Shown piece after piece: positions 43,815 to 52,874 of a DNA stretch of 59,157 nucleotides (position 1 is the first letter of the stretch; each line of letters starts with the position of its first letter). The DNA lies in assembly GCA_024636345.1 (NCBI GenBank), contig JAGXHG010000037.1, positions 132,191 through 191,347 of the forward strand. The letters run 5' to 3'. The notes beneath the pieces were generated by a model. It was not told the origin of the DNA. It did no database searches and saw only the letters and a program-made list of their open reading frames with translations. Source of the DNA: Desulfobulbaceae bacterium (GTDB taxonomy: Bacteria > Desulfobacterota > Desulfobulbia > Desulfobulbales > Desulfocapsaceae). The translations under genes and the position numbers were made by a program.

Positions 43815-45281
43815 TTATTTCACTCCCAGCACCACATAGTAACTGCGGTTGCCGCTGCGGATCAGAAGCAGAACATCCTCGCCGCCGCTTTTCTGCAGGA
43901 CCTGCTGCAGTTCCTTGAGACTCTGTACCGGTTGCCGGTTGACCTCTTCGATCAGGTTACCCGCCTGAATATTGGCCATCGCTGCGGGACTGCCGGGAGT
44001 AACCCCGGCAATAAGGACGCCCTGGCCCTTTGCATAGCCAAACTGACGGGCCAGTTCCGGGGTCAGGTCCTGAAGTGACATCCCCATCTTCTGAAAAAGC
44101 TGGTGTTGCTCGGGAGCCCCCGACAGGGCTTTCATGTCAGATGGCTGCTCCGCAACCTGAACGGTCAATTCCTCCTTCTTTTCATGACGAATAAGGACAA
44201 GATCAACCTTGGTACCGGGAGGGGTCATGGACACCCGGTTGCGCAGATCCGTCACATCGGCCACCGGCTTGCCGTCAAAGCTGATAATCAGATCGCCCTG
44301 TTTGATTCCGGCCTTTTCCGCCGGAGAGTCCTTGCTCACCTCGCTCACCAGAGCACCGGACTTCTCCTTCAGTTTGAAGGAACGGGCAAGATCAGCAGTC
44401 ATATCCTGAATCGCCACCCCCAACCAGCTCCGGGTAACCTTGCCCTTTGCCAGCAACTGACCCTTCACCGTCTTGGCCATATTGACCGGAATAGCAAAAC
44501 CAATACCCATATATCCGCCGCTGCGGGAAAAGATAGCCGTATTGATGCCGATTACCTCGCCATAGATATTCAGCAGCGGTCCCCCGGAATTACCGGGATT
44601 GATGGCCGCATCGGTCTGGATAAAATTTTCATACTCATTGATGCCCATGCGGTTCCTGCCCTTGGCACTCACCACGCCAACCGTCACCGTGCTGTCCAGA
44701 CCAAAGGGACTGCCAATGGCAATGACCCATTCCCCAACCTCCAGTTGATCGGAATCTCCAAGGGACAGATAGGGAAACTTACTCCCGTCACTGACCTTGA
44801 TCAGGGCAACATCAGACTGCGGATCGGTACCGATCACCTTTCCCTCCAGCTCCTGACCACCTTGCAGGCGCACGGTGATCTTGTCGGCGTTCTCAATAAC
44901 ATGATTATTAGTCAGGATATATCCGTCCTCAGAGATGAGAAAGCCTGAGCCCGAAGCCTGGGTCTTAAATTGCTCAGGTTGTTGAGGATTGGCTGGAGGC
45001 CTGAAGGATGGTCCAAAAAAATGTTGAAAGAAAGGATCATCAAAGGGATTAAACTGATTCCCGGGAGCCATCTCTCCTTTCTTTTCTACCCGTACATGCA
45101 CAACCGCCGGTTCTGCTTTCTTGACCACCGAGGAAAAGGCCTTGGCCGATTTGTCCAGAAACTGGATATTTTCATCCTCAGCCGCCATGCTGTTTGCCGG
45201 CAGCCAGGAGAAGCCAAGCATAAAGATTAAAAGAAGTAGAATAGGCAAGGGTGCAATCAGTAGTTGTGCTTTTCTTTTCAT
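43815..45281 (-). CDS. Do-family periplasmic serine endopeptidase (DegP/DegQ type)
   Basis: A 488-residue HtrA-family protease and chaperone. A signal sequence (LIAPLPILLLLIFMLGFSWL) precedes the trypsin-like domain with catalytic His (TNNHVIENAD), Asp (SDVALIK) and Ser (NPGNSGGPL). Two PDZ domains follow (about residues 300-390 and 400-485). It degrades misfolded envelope proteins. The ATG follows GGAGG by 10 bp. Upstream lie the hairpin element copy 2 and a longer hairpin. It is transcribed in the same direction as the Bat operon, which ends 199 bp before it. Confidence 0.94.
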   Translation of the reverse strand: MKRKAQLLIAPLPILLLLIFMLGFSWLPANSMAAEDENIQFLDKSAKAFSSVVKKAEPAVVHVRVEKKGEMAPGNQFNPFDDPFFQHFFGPSFRPPANPQQPEQFKTQASGSGFLISEDGYILTNNHVIENADKITVRLQGGQELEGKVIGTDPQSDVALIKVSDGSKFPYLSLGDSDQLEVGEWVIAIGSPFGLDSTVTVGVVSAKGRNRMGINEYENFIQTDAAINPGNSGGPLLNIYGEVIGINTAIFSRSGGYMGIGFAIPVNMAKTVKGQLLAKGKVTRSWLGVAIQDMTADLARSFKLKEKSGALVSEVSKDSPAEKAGIKQGDLIISFDGKPVADVTDLRNRVSMTPPGTKVDLVLIRHEKKEELTVQVAEQPSDMKALSGAPEQHQLFQKMGMSLQDLTPELARQFGYAKGQGVLIAGVTPGSPAAMANIQAGNLIEEVNRQPVQSLKELQQVLQKSGGEDVLLLIRSGNRSYYVVLGVK

Positions 45282-45308
45282 GATATTGAAACCTCCTTCT
45301 ATTAAAGA

Positions 45309-45378
45309 TTAGGGGCCGTTACGAAACAACCATTACATTGTAATCTATTTCGTTACGGCCGTTATGCCGCTTACGATA
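45309..45378. repeat. dispersed hairpin element, copy 2
   Basis: GGCCGTTACGAAA and TTTCGTTACGGCC form imperfect arms around a small ATTAC/GTAAT hairpin, followed by TATGCCGCTTACGAT. The order and most bases agree with the copy at 8662-8731. It lies between the batE stop and the deg start, upstream of the deg ribosome-binding site. Confidence 0.7.
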
Positions 45379-45400
45379 AAGCATGTTTTATTAGTTATTT

Positions 45401-45458
45401 AGTGCCTTACAGATTATTTTCTTATTTTTTTGCAAGAAAATAATCTGCGAGAGGCACT
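45401..45458. terminator. long hairpin after the Bat operon
   Basis: AGATTATTTTCTT at 45411-45423 pairs perfectly with AAGAAAATAATCT at 45434-45446, and the outer arms AGTGCCT and AGGCACT extend it. It begins about 20 bp after the batE stop. It may end the Bat transcript, although no clear T-run follows in that direction. Confidence 0.55.
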
Positions 45459-45479
45459 TATCCCGTTCATCGGGGTTAG

Positions 45480-46262
45480 TTACAACGGCTTCTTGTTGTC
45501 TGCCATGGTCGTGGCAATAAATGCAAACGATGAATCTGGAACCCAGCCGCTCCGACCGTTTTCATCGTTGATCAGAGCGTAACTGTCATGGCGTTTGATA
45601 ATTCGAATCAGGCGGCCTTCTTCAATGACACCCGTGCTTCCCGCGCCGTCAAAAGGAGAAATCAACAGGCGATCATCCGGCGCGATAATGACCGCCTGCT
45701 GCCAGTTCCGGTACTGGATTACCCCCCCGGCTGAAGAGATTCCAAGCAGCACCAGGCAGGCGGCGGTCAGGGAAGGAGAAAATCTGCGTAACACTACAAA
45801 ACGCAGAGTCGCAAGATGGAACAGAGCTAAGGCCAGCAGCATGATTGCGGCCAGCACTGTCCACTGATTGAGCCCCAGGAGGCCGCCCATCTTTTGCCAC
45901 CAGGTAATGTCCTTTTGAAAAATCCCCTTTTCCTGGCGCAACCGTTCCAGATTGGTGTGAATATCTGCATTTCCAGGGGCCAGCAACAGGGCCCGTTCAT
46001 ATTCGAGAACGGCCTTGCCGGTCTGCCCATTTCGGGCATAACTGTTGGCCAGGTTATAGCACAATGACGCCGACACACCCGCATGGGCCACCAGATCCTC
46101 GTAGATCCGGATGGCCTTGGTCAAATCACCAGTTTCATAGGCCCTGTTGGCCTCAAAAAAATTCTGGCTGTTCTTCGGATCTCCCGCCAGGCATGTGCCG
46201 ATAAAGGTACAGAATATCATGACAAAAAAGAGAAACACCATGGTTGATTTATTCCGTTTCAT
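45480..46262 (-). CDS. BatE-like protein (TPR and SH3-type domain)
   Basis: A 260-residue membrane protein. A signal anchor (MVFLFFVMIFCTFIGTCLA) is followed by tetratricopeptide repeats (FFEANRAYETGDLTKAIRIY, LCYNLANSYARNGQTGKAVLEYERALLL), two membrane helices near residues 125-190, and a C-terminal SH3-like domain (GVIEEGRLIRIIKRHDSYALI). This is the BatE layout of Bacteroides aerotolerance operons. Start ATG overlaps the batD stop (ATGA). It is the last gene of the operon. Confidence 0.85.
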   Translation of the reverse strand: MKRNKSTMVFLFFVMIFCTFIGTCLAGDPKNSQNFFEANRAYETGDLTKAIRIYEDLVAHAGVSASLCYNLANSYARNGQTGKAVLEYERALLLAPGNADIHTNLERLRQEKGIFQKDITWWQKMGGLLGLNQWTVLAAIMLLALALFHLATLRFVVLRRFSPSLTAACLVLLGISSAGGVIQYRNWQQAVIIAPDDRLLISPFDGAGSTGVIEEGRLIRIIKRHDSYALINDENGRSGWVPDSSFAFIATTMADNKKPL

Positions 46263-48214
46263 CGAAGCTGCCTCAGTCCCTGCTCCAGCTTCCCGGCATA
46301 TTCAACCATTTCCTGCTGGCTGAGATGAGACTCGACCACATAGGCACCGCCTTCCGCTGTGGCAAAGAGCGCAATCAATTCGGCATCAGGGGCCAGACGC
46401 TGACGCAGATCAGCAAGGGTGATGGCCCCCGGCTCTGTCTGCCAGATAAATCCCAGCTGCTCCTGCATGGCCTTGCGGCAGGCGGCCAGAAATTCCTGCG
46501 TGTTGCCCTGCTCGCGACTCTTGTCGATCTCACGTAAACTGTGATCCAGGAGTTGCACCATCTCCCGGTGGCGGCAGAGGGCAGGATTGTTGGCCAGTCG
46601 TCTGGCCCGGATCTTAAGAAAAATAACCGCAACCAGAAGCAGGAACGAGATCAAAACAACTATCTGAAAGCTGATCCGGCTTACAAGCGGGGCCAAGCCC
46701 TGTTGAAGAGAACCCAATTGCGAATGAAGTGGTGCCAGATTGATTCCCGCACTATCAGGACGTCCCTGCTGTCCGTCACCGTTCCCGCCATCCCTGGCTC
46801 CCACGGAATTAGGACGTCCCTGTCCGTCACCGTTCCCTTCATCTTTAGCTCCCGCACCATTAGAAGCCCCCTGTTCGTTATTCCCACTACTCAATTGCTC
46901 ATTTTTCCCTGCATTCTCTCCCTTGTTTACACGCAGAGGAATGGGGTCACTTTGCAGAGTTTGATACTTCCCGGCCTCCGGATCAAAGAAGCTGAAAGAA
47001 AGGGGCGGAATCGTTGTCTTGTCCAGATCTTTGGCAACGATGGCCTGTTCAAAGACCTTGTTTCCCAGCCCCACACGTGCCCCCTGTGTCATTTTCGAGG
47101 AAGGCGAATAGCTCTTCCAGCCCTCAGTCTGGCTGAGAACAGGCGCATCGACCCGGTCAAAGTTCCCTGTTCCCTGAACAGTCATAGTCAGGGTAATAGG
47201 ATCTCCAGGCCCCACCTCCGTCGGCTGCGCCTTGACCTGAAGATCAAATTTGCCGATAGCCCCACTGAAATCAGCCGGTTTTCCTTCAGTCGGCAAGGAC
47301 AGTACCTGGAGTTCCATATCCTTGCTGACAATCTGGATCTTTTTTTCCTGAAGCTGCTGCTGATTAAAAAAATCGGCAAAGAGATCATTGCCAAAAAACG
47401 GATCACCTCCCATAGGAGCACTCCGGCGGCGCTTATCCGGAAGAAGCAGTGTCGCCTCAATGGCAATACTGACATTCTGCCTGCCCTCCTTAATCCCAGA
47501 CAGGGTTCCGGGCCAGGTGAGAACGGCGTAGGGGACATTGTCGACCACCTCTTCAGTCTGCGCCGGTTCCTGATTGGGCTGGCTAAGAACAAAACTGTCT
47601 CCGTTCAGTCGGGGCTGGCTGTTAAGACTGGCCCTGAGCCCCCGACGGAAATAGGCCTTGATCTCAAGGGGCAGGACCTCACCAACATAGCTTTCTCCCT
47701 TGACTGGACTGACCCGCAGAAAGGCCAACTGGCCCGCTTCATCTCCGGTCAGAGGGGACGGAGAGCCCACTCCACCCTGCTGTGGGACAGCAGCAGTAGG
47801 CGTAACCTCAAAAGCGATCGCCTCTGTCTGGAGCTGCTTGCCGTCAACGGTTATGGAAATGGTCGGGATGGTGTAGCTTCCGGGCCTTAAGGCCTGGACC
47901 TGAAAAATAGTGGAAACAGAAGAGGAGAGAGAACCATTAATCCACTGATGCTGACTGCTCTGCCCCCGCCGCTGGATATCAAGACCATCAACCTGCGGCA
48001 GTTCATCAATGGTACCGTCTCCGTCATTGATGGTAATGGTAAGGGTCGCTGCCTGATCAACGGAAAAGCTCCTGGGGTCAAGCGACGCCGAGACCATAGG
48101 GGCAGCAGGGGAGACCGTGGCCATCCCCAGAATTACCAGGAGCAGACAAAGAGCCATACTCCTGCATCGTCCACCCGGCCTGATATAGTGTATGATTTTT
48201 ACCAGTCTTTCCAT
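46259..48214 (-). CDS. BatD-like membrane protein with coding repeats in the linker
   Basis: A 651-residue protein of the BatD/oxygen-tolerance family. It has a signal sequence, immunoglobulin-like beta domains up to about residue 430, a membrane helix near residue 515 (ISFQIVVLISFLLLVAVIFL) and a cytoplasmic tail. Between the beta part and the helix is a Gly/Asn/Asp-rich linker (residues 451-490) coded by repeat copy C. The batB/C gene overlaps its start by 16 bp. Its role is thought to be envelope stress tolerance; the mechanism is unknown. Confidence 0.86.
   Translation of the reverse strand: MERLVKIIHYIRPGGRCRSMALCLLLVILGMATVSPAAPMVSASLDPRSFSVDQAATLTITINDGDGTIDELPQVDGLDIQRRGQSSQHQWINGSLSSSVSTIFQVQALRPGSYTIPTISITVDGKQLQTEAIAFEVTPTAAVPQQGGVGSPSPLTGDEAGQLAFLRVSPVKGESYVGEVLPLEIKAYFRRGLRASLNSQPRLNGDSFVLSQPNQEPAQTEEVVDNVPYAVLTWPGTLSGIKEGRQNVSIAIEATLLLPDKRRRSAPMGGDPFFGNDLFADFFNQQQLQEKKIQIVSKDMELQVLSLPTEGKPADFSGAIGKFDLQVKAQPTEVGPGDPITLTMTVQGTGNFDRVDAPVLSQTEGWKSYSPSSKMTQGARVGLGNKVFEQAIVAKDLDKTTIPPLSFSFFDPEAGKYQTLQSDPIPLRVNKGENAGKNEQLSSGNNEQGASNGAGAKDEGNGDGQGRPNSVGARDGGNGDGQQGRPDSAGINLAPLHSQLGSLQQGLAPLVSRISFQIVVLISFLLLVAVIFLKIRARRLANNPALCRHREMVQLLDHSLREIDKSREQGNTQEFLAACRKAMQEQLGFIWQTEPGAITLADLRQRLAPDAELIALFATAEGGAYVVESHLSQQEMVEYAGKLEQGLRQLR
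46746..46860 (-). repeat. 54/51-bp coding repeat, degenerate copy C (in batD)
   Basis: Two units are spaced 54 bp (46746 to 46800) and 51 bp (46800 to 46851). On the coding strand they read NGDGQGRPNSVGARDGG and NGDGQQGRPDSAG, similar to DGQGRPSVAG of copy A. Nucleotide similarity to copies A and B is partial (GGACGTCCT, GGGATGG, GACGGACAG), so the relation is likely but not certain. Confidence 0.55.
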
Positions 48215-50202
48215 GTTCCTTCTTTTTCATTTTCAGATCGAGGAACAAAATTCAGCTTGCCCTCCTCATCCTTGAGGCGACTCAGAAGCTGCCTTGCTTC
48301 CTCACTGGTCATTCTGCCCGCTTGAGCTCGCCTTTCATCCTGATCTTGTTGAGCGCTCTGAGAGGCAGCAGTGTTTTTCTGCTGCCCATCCTCTTTACCG
48401 GCCTCAGCAGTTTGAACAGTCTCGTCCTGCTTTGGCTTTGGCTCCTGCCCGGCAGCCTTCTCTGCCTGTTCTTTAGCGTCACCAGCCTGATTTTCGGAAT
48501 CTTTTTCCGGCTTGGGTGATTCTTTCTGGCCGGCGATGGAATCATTATTTTGCTGCTGGCCCTGCTCATCCTGCTTTTCCGGCTGGCCCTGTTCTCCCTT
48601 CTGGCTTTGCTGATCGCCATTCTGTTTCTGATCTTGCTTTTGGTCTTGATCCTGTTGCTGCTGATCCTGCTTATTCTGTTGTTCCTGCTGCTTCTTCAGC
48701 TCCTCTAATTTTCTGCTCACCAGATCCCGATTTGCTCTGCTGTCTCTGTCCTCCGGGTTCAACTTGAGGCTGCCTTCATAGGCATCGAGGGACTTTTGCC
48801 ACAACTCCTCCACCTGCCCGGGATCACTCTGCGCTAGCTCTTCCCCCTTTTTAAACAGGGTGTTGCCCAGATTGTAATACGTCTGTTCCTGCAAGCCAAG
48901 GTCCTCACTCTTGAGGGCCTGAGTAAACGAGCTGATGGCATCATCATAAAGATTATTTTTATAGGCCGCCGTTCCGGCATTATAGTGCAACCGGGGATCA
49001 TCAGGATTTTTTTTCAGGGCCTGGGTATAAAATTCCGAAGCTGTAATATAGTCACCATCGGCAAAGGCCTTTTCCCCTGGAGAGGCATGGGCCGAATCAA
49101 GCCCTGCCAAAGGGATCAATAATAACAGGGCCACGGTTTTCCGGTTGAGTTTTTTGCGAATCCTACGACCCGCAGTCTTGATAAAAGGCAGCCGAAAAGA
49201 GCGCTCTGACTTCCGGCCACTGATCATGAATTCCACCATGAGCAGGACAATAGCTGCGCCAAGCGGCCAGCTGAAGCGCTCCATGGGTTCCTTATGTTGT
49301 TTTTCCGCCAGTTCCTTTTTGGGGATGAGAGAGAGTTTCTGCTGATAGATACGTTGCAGCCCTTCGCCATTTTTACCCAAGGGCACATAGAGCCCGCCTG
49401 CAGCCTCGGCGATGGCGGTAAGCGCCCTCTCGTCCAGCTTTGAAGTGATAAATTTTCCAGACTCATCCTTAACAAAATTCCCCTGGCCGCGGGACGACAG
49501 CGGAATCAACTCCCCCTGAGTGGTTCCGACGCCCACAGTAAAAATGGTCATGCCATTCTTTGCGGCCTTAGTGGCTGCAGCGAGCGCGTCCCCTTCCAGA
49601 TTTTCTCCATCCGTGAGTAGAACAAGAATCTTATGGTTCGCATTGTTGACAAGAGACGACTCCGCCAAGCCGATAGCCCTCTCCAGATCCGTTCCTCCCC
49701 TGGGGATGGTAGCAGTGTTCACTGTGGTCAATGAGGCTTCAAAGGCGTTGTAATCGATGGTCAAGGGACACATGAGAAAGGCTGATCCGGCAAAAGGCAG
49801 CAACCCCACCCGGTCTCCTTCCAGCTGATTCACAAAATCCATGATCGCCAGCTTGGCCCGCTCCAGCCGATTGGGGCGAATATCCTCAGTCAGCATGCTT
49901 TTGGAGGTATCCAGGGCAAAAAGGATGTCAATACCCTTGCGTTTGACCTCAACCCACTTGAATCCATATTGCGGACGGGCCAGGGCCAGAAAGCATAAGA
50001 ACAGGGCCAGCAGCCACAGCCCTTTTTTCAGCAGCCGGCGGCGGGACGAGACATTCCGGGTCAGGCGGCTCAGCAGATGGGCAGTGGCAAAATTCTCCAT
50101 CTGTACCTGCCGTTTCTGCTCAAGCCTGCGCAAGAACAAAATGATTCCCAGACAGAGAAACATACCTGCCGGAATCCACAATGGTTGGGAAAAATGTATC
50201 AC
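48199..50202 (-). CDS. fused BatB-BatC: von Willebrand factor A domain plus TPR, Gln-rich tail
   Basis: A 667-residue protein joining two Bat proteins. Residues 1-330 resemble BatB: two membrane helices and a vWA domain with the metal site DTSKSM (near residue 95), PFAGSAF and LLTDGEN. Another helix near 310 precedes a TPR region (residues 375-500: KAFADGDYITASEFYTQALK, RLHYNAGTAAYKNNLYDDAI), as in BatC. The last 150 residues are a Gln/Lys/Glu-rich low-complexity tail (QQQDQDQKQDQKQ). The fusion may hold the two functions in a fixed complex. It starts 49 bp after batA and overlaps batD. Confidence 0.88.
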   Translation of the reverse strand: MIHFSQPLWIPAGMFLCLGIILFLRRLEQKRQVQMENFATAHLLSRLTRNVSSRRRLLKKGLWLLALFLCFLALARPQYGFKWVEVKRKGIDILFALDTSKSMLTEDIRPNRLERAKLAIMDFVNQLEGDRVGLLPFAGSAFLMCPLTIDYNAFEASLTTVNTATIPRGGTDLERAIGLAESSLVNNANHKILVLLTDGENLEGDALAAATKAAKNGMTIFTVGVGTTQGELIPLSSRGQGNFVKDESGKFITSKLDERALTAIAEAAGGLYVPLGKNGEGLQRIYQQKLSLIPKKELAEKQHKEPMERFSWPLGAAIVLLMVEFMISGRKSERSFRLPFIKTAGRRIRKKLNRKTVALLLLIPLAGLDSAHASPGEKAFADGDYITASEFYTQALKKNPDDPRLHYNAGTAAYKNNLYDDAISSFTQALKSEDLGLQEQTYYNLGNTLFKKGEELAQSDPGQVEELWQKSLDAYEGSLKLNPEDRDSRANRDLVSRKLEELKKQQEQQNKQDQQQQDQDQKQDQKQNGDQQSQKGEQGQPEKQDEQGQQQNNDSIAGQKESPKPEKDSENQAGDAKEQAEKAAGQEPKPKQDETVQTAEAGKEDGQQKNTAASQSAQQDQDERRAQAGRMTSEEARQLLSRLKDEEGKLNFVPRSENEKEGTWKDW

Positions 50203-50251
50203 TTAGTCCATTATATGTTGAAAAGTATCAGGTACATTAGTGGCTTGCTGC

Positions 50252-51241
50252 TTACGGCAGCCGCTTGTGACTGCCCAGCAGCTCCAGTCCGATAAAAATC
50301 AGGGCCACCCCCACCAACCAGGGAAACAGCTCCCGGTAGTGCTCAAATTTTTTAATGCTCCGGGTAGTGGTCTCCATACTATTAATCTCAGCATAGACTT
50401 TTTCAAGAGACTCGGTATCGGTTGCCCGGAAATACCTGGCCCCGGTCATTTCTGCCACCTTGCCCAGAGTCTCGTCATCAATATCCACCTTTACCCGCGC
50501 CAGTCGTTTGCGGCCAAAGCTATCCACCACCGGCATCGGGGCCTCGCCCTTGGTGCCGGCACCGATAGTATAGACCTTGATTTTCAATGCTTGCGCGGCC
50601 TCAGCCGCCACCAGCGGCGGCACGGCTCCAACATTATTCATACCGTCGGTAAGAAGGATAAGGATTCGCGATTTTGCCTCCCGATCCTGCAAGCGGTTAA
50701 CCCCGACACCAATGGCCGAACCGATGGCCGTCCCATCTTCCTCCACCATGCCGATAGAGAGCGCAGCAAGACGCTGCAGCAGCCAGTCATGATCAAGGGT
50801 CAGGGGGCTGACCATATAGGGCCGTCCGCTGAAAGCCAGGAGACCGATACGGTCATTGGGTCTCTGTTCGACAAACTGTTGGATCACCGACTTGACCACA
50901 TCGAGCCGATTGGCAGGTTGCCCCTGCAGGGTAAAATCAAGGGCCTGCATGGAGCCGGAGACATCGACTGCCAGCAGGATATCAATGCCGCTGGCTTCGA
51001 TCTCGGTGGTGGTATTTCCCAGTTGCGGCCGGGCAAATGCCAGGATCAACAAGGCAAGGGACAGAAGCCTGAGGCCGACCAGCAGACGACCGGGCTGCGC
51101 CTTACGCCCTTCGGCCAAAAAGGCAACCAGGGATGTTGTCGAAAAGACCAGAGCCGGAGCCGCGCCTCTTTTACCCCTGATAAGCGCCAGCAGGGGCAGC
51201 AGGGCCAGAAGCCATAAGAGTTGCGGATAGAGAAAACGCAT
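50252..51241 (-). CDS. BatA-like von Willebrand factor A domain protein
   Basis: A 329-residue membrane protein. N-terminal hydrophobic segments (LLWLLALLPLLALI, LRLLSLALLILAFA) are followed by a vWA domain with the MIDAS motif DVSGSM near residue 92, the Thr/Asp in EDGTAIG and LLTDGMNN. A C-terminal membrane helix (LFPWLVGVALIFIGLEL) ends it. Proteins of this kind form complexes with MoxR-type ATPases. Its start overlaps the DUF4381 stop (TAATG). The MIDAS residues are intact, so metal binding is expected. Confidence 0.9.
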   Translation of the reverse strand: MRFLYPQLLWLLALLPLLALIRGKRGAAPALVFSTTSLVAFLAEGRKAQPGRLLVGLRLLSLALLILAFARPQLGNTTTEIEASGIDILLAVDVSGSMQALDFTLQGQPANRLDVVKSVIQQFVEQRPNDRIGLLAFSGRPYMVSPLTLDHDWLLQRLAALSIGMVEEDGTAIGSAIGVGVNRLQDREAKSRILILLTDGMNNVGAVPPLVAAEAAQALKIKVYTIGAGTKGEAPMPVVDSFGRKRLARVKVDIDDETLGKVAEMTGARYFRATDTESLEKVYAEINSMETTTRSIKKFEHYRELFPWLVGVALIFIGLELLGSHKRLP

Positions 51242-51927
51242 TATCCTTTTCCTTTATCATCTATGGTCTGGGCAGTGGCCCTGATAAAACCCCGCACTGC
51301 CTGCTCCATGGACTCCATTTCCGGCTGGTCAGGAATACAATGGGCAAACTTGGCCATATCACACTGTTCCAGGCACTCTTTCAGCCGGTCGTGGTGTTCT
51401 TCCATGCTGTGCCCGGCCTGAAGATTACCGGCAAGACCGAGAAAAAATTCCCGTGTAGTCTGCCGGGTGGAATGAATATGAAACCTGGCCTCAACATAGC
51501 GACGCAGCACTTCAGCAAGCTGAGCGGCATAAAGCAACGCCTGTTGCGGATTCATCATCGATCGTAAACGGGCAAGCTCAGCCAGAGCGACATCATGGGG
51601 AGACGGCGGCTTTTCGACTTTTTTCCGTCGTTTCCAGAAATAAATAAACAGGCCGACAATGATCATTACCGCAAGGCCGATCAGCAACCAGAGCAGCATT
51701 CTCGATGAATCAGGCAGTTCAACCGGCCCCCGGATATCATGGAGAGTGACGGCCCCTTGCGGCTGCCCCTGGGTCATGGGGGCAGCTTGCCCCTGCTGCG
51801 GATCAGAAGGGATGGCGGGAGCGACCAGCTGCAGAGGTGGATTACTCTCGGCACAGATACCCGGCCTGGCCATCCCCCCGAAACCAAGGACAAAAGCCAA
51901 CAACAGACAGAATATTCGCCCTCTCAT
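51241..51927 (-). CDS. DUF4381-like membrane protein
   Basis: A 228-residue protein with a signal sequence (CLLLAFVLGFGGMA), a Pro/Gln-rich segment of about 50 residues, one membrane helix near residue 82 (MLLWLLIGLAVMIIVGLFIYF) and a cytoplasmic helical domain with LAELARLRSMM and QTTREFFLGLAG. Position between DUF58 and BatA is typical for DUF4381 members of Bat-type operons. It overlaps both neighbours by a few bases, so all three are coupled. Exact function unknown. Confidence 0.8.
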   Translation of the reverse strand: MRGRIFCLLLAFVLGFGGMARPGICAESNPPLQLVAPAIPSDPQQGQAAPMTQGQPQGAVTLHDIRGPVELPDSSRMLLWLLIGLAVMIIVGLFIYFWKRRKKVEKPPSPHDVALAELARLRSMMNPQQALLYAAQLAEVLRRYVEARFHIHSTRQTTREFFLGLAGNLQAGHSMEEHHDRLKECLEQCDMAKFAHCIPDQPEMESMEQAVRGFIRATAQTIDDKGKG

Positions 51928-52835
51928 CTCTGCCTCCTTTGCCGGGTCTTAAAAAAATTGAACAAGGCCGGGAGATAGGGTTGGTCCGTGGACAAATCAA
52001 GCAGATCAATACCTGCGGAGCGAATAGCACGGCGCAGACCTTTCTGCCGGCTGGCTGCCAGTTCCGCATACCCTCGGCGGATAGCTGGATCAGAGGTGTT
52101 CAGTTCCACCTGCTGACCACTCTCCGCATCTTCCAGGGTCAACCAACCCACATCGGGGAGCTCATGTTCTCGGGGATCGGAGATAATCATGGAAATCAGA
52201 TCATGACGCCGGTTGGTAATCTGCAGCTTTGGCTGCAGGCGACTCAGGGTCTCTTCAAAGGCCCCGGGCAGACAATAATCAGACAGGAGAAAGGTGACAC
52301 AACGGCGCTTTGCCACCCGGTTAATGAAATCCAAGGGGACAAGCAGATCGGTCTTGGTTCCCTGAGGCTGAAAAAAGAGGATCTCACGGATAACCCGCAG
52401 AATATGAGAGCGGCCTTTTTTCGGCGGGATATACAACTCGACAAAGTCAGTGAACAGGATTAAGCCGACCCGGTCGTTGTTGCGGCGGGCCGAAAAGGCC
52501 AGGACAGAACCCAGTTCCGCCATCATCTCCCGTTTTGAGCCGGCACCGGAACCAAACTCACCGGAGGCGCTGATATCAATAATCAGCATGATGGTCAGCT
52601 CGCGCTCTTCCGTGAATTTCTTGATATGAGGGACACCGGTCCGGGCAGTCACATTCCAGTCGATGGCCCGGATATCATCGCCAGGCACATACTCGCGCAC
52701 CTCGTCAAAATTCATTCCCCGTCCCTTGAAAACCGAGTGATAGTTTCCGGCCATGGTGTCGTTGACAAGCCGACTGGTTCGTACCTCCACCTGCCTGACT
52801 TTTTTGAGAATTTCTTTGGTGATCTGGTTTTCCAT
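51924..52835 (-). CDS. DUF58 domain protein
   Basis: A 303-residue soluble protein of the DUF58 family, which contains a vWA-like fold. Key motifs are VFKGRGMNFDEVREYVPGDD, RAIDWNVTARTG, IDISASGEFGS (a MIDAS-like site with altered residues) and RNNDRVGLILFTD. In such operons DUF58 works with MoxR and the Bat vWA proteins. It overlaps the DUF4381 gene by 4 bp. The gap before it, which normally would be short, holds the S23 gene and its repeats. Confidence 0.9.
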   Translation of the reverse strand: MENQITKEILKKVRQVEVRTSRLVNDTMAGNYHSVFKGRGMNFDEVREYVPGDDIRAIDWNVTARTGVPHIKKFTEERELTIMLIIDISASGEFGSGAGSKREMMAELGSVLAFSARRNNDRVGLILFTDFVELYIPPKKGRSHILRVIREILFFQPQGTKTDLLVPLDFINRVAKRRCVTFLLSDYCLPGAFEETLSRLQPKLQITNRRHDLISMIISDPREHELPDVGWLTLEDAESGQQVELNTSDPAIRRGYAELAASRQKGLRRAIRSAGIDLLDLSTDQPYLPALFNFFKTRQRRQR

Positions 52836-52846
52836 GGAGTGGAGAC

Positions 52847-52874
52847 AATTACGAATTATGAATTACGAATTACG
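52847..52874 (-). repeat. heptamer array, left end of the S23 cassette
   Basis: AATTACG occurs four times in tandem, one copy with a change (AATTATG). It is the reverse complement of the array at 53273-53336. The stop codon of the four-helix gene lies within it. Confidence 0.85.
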
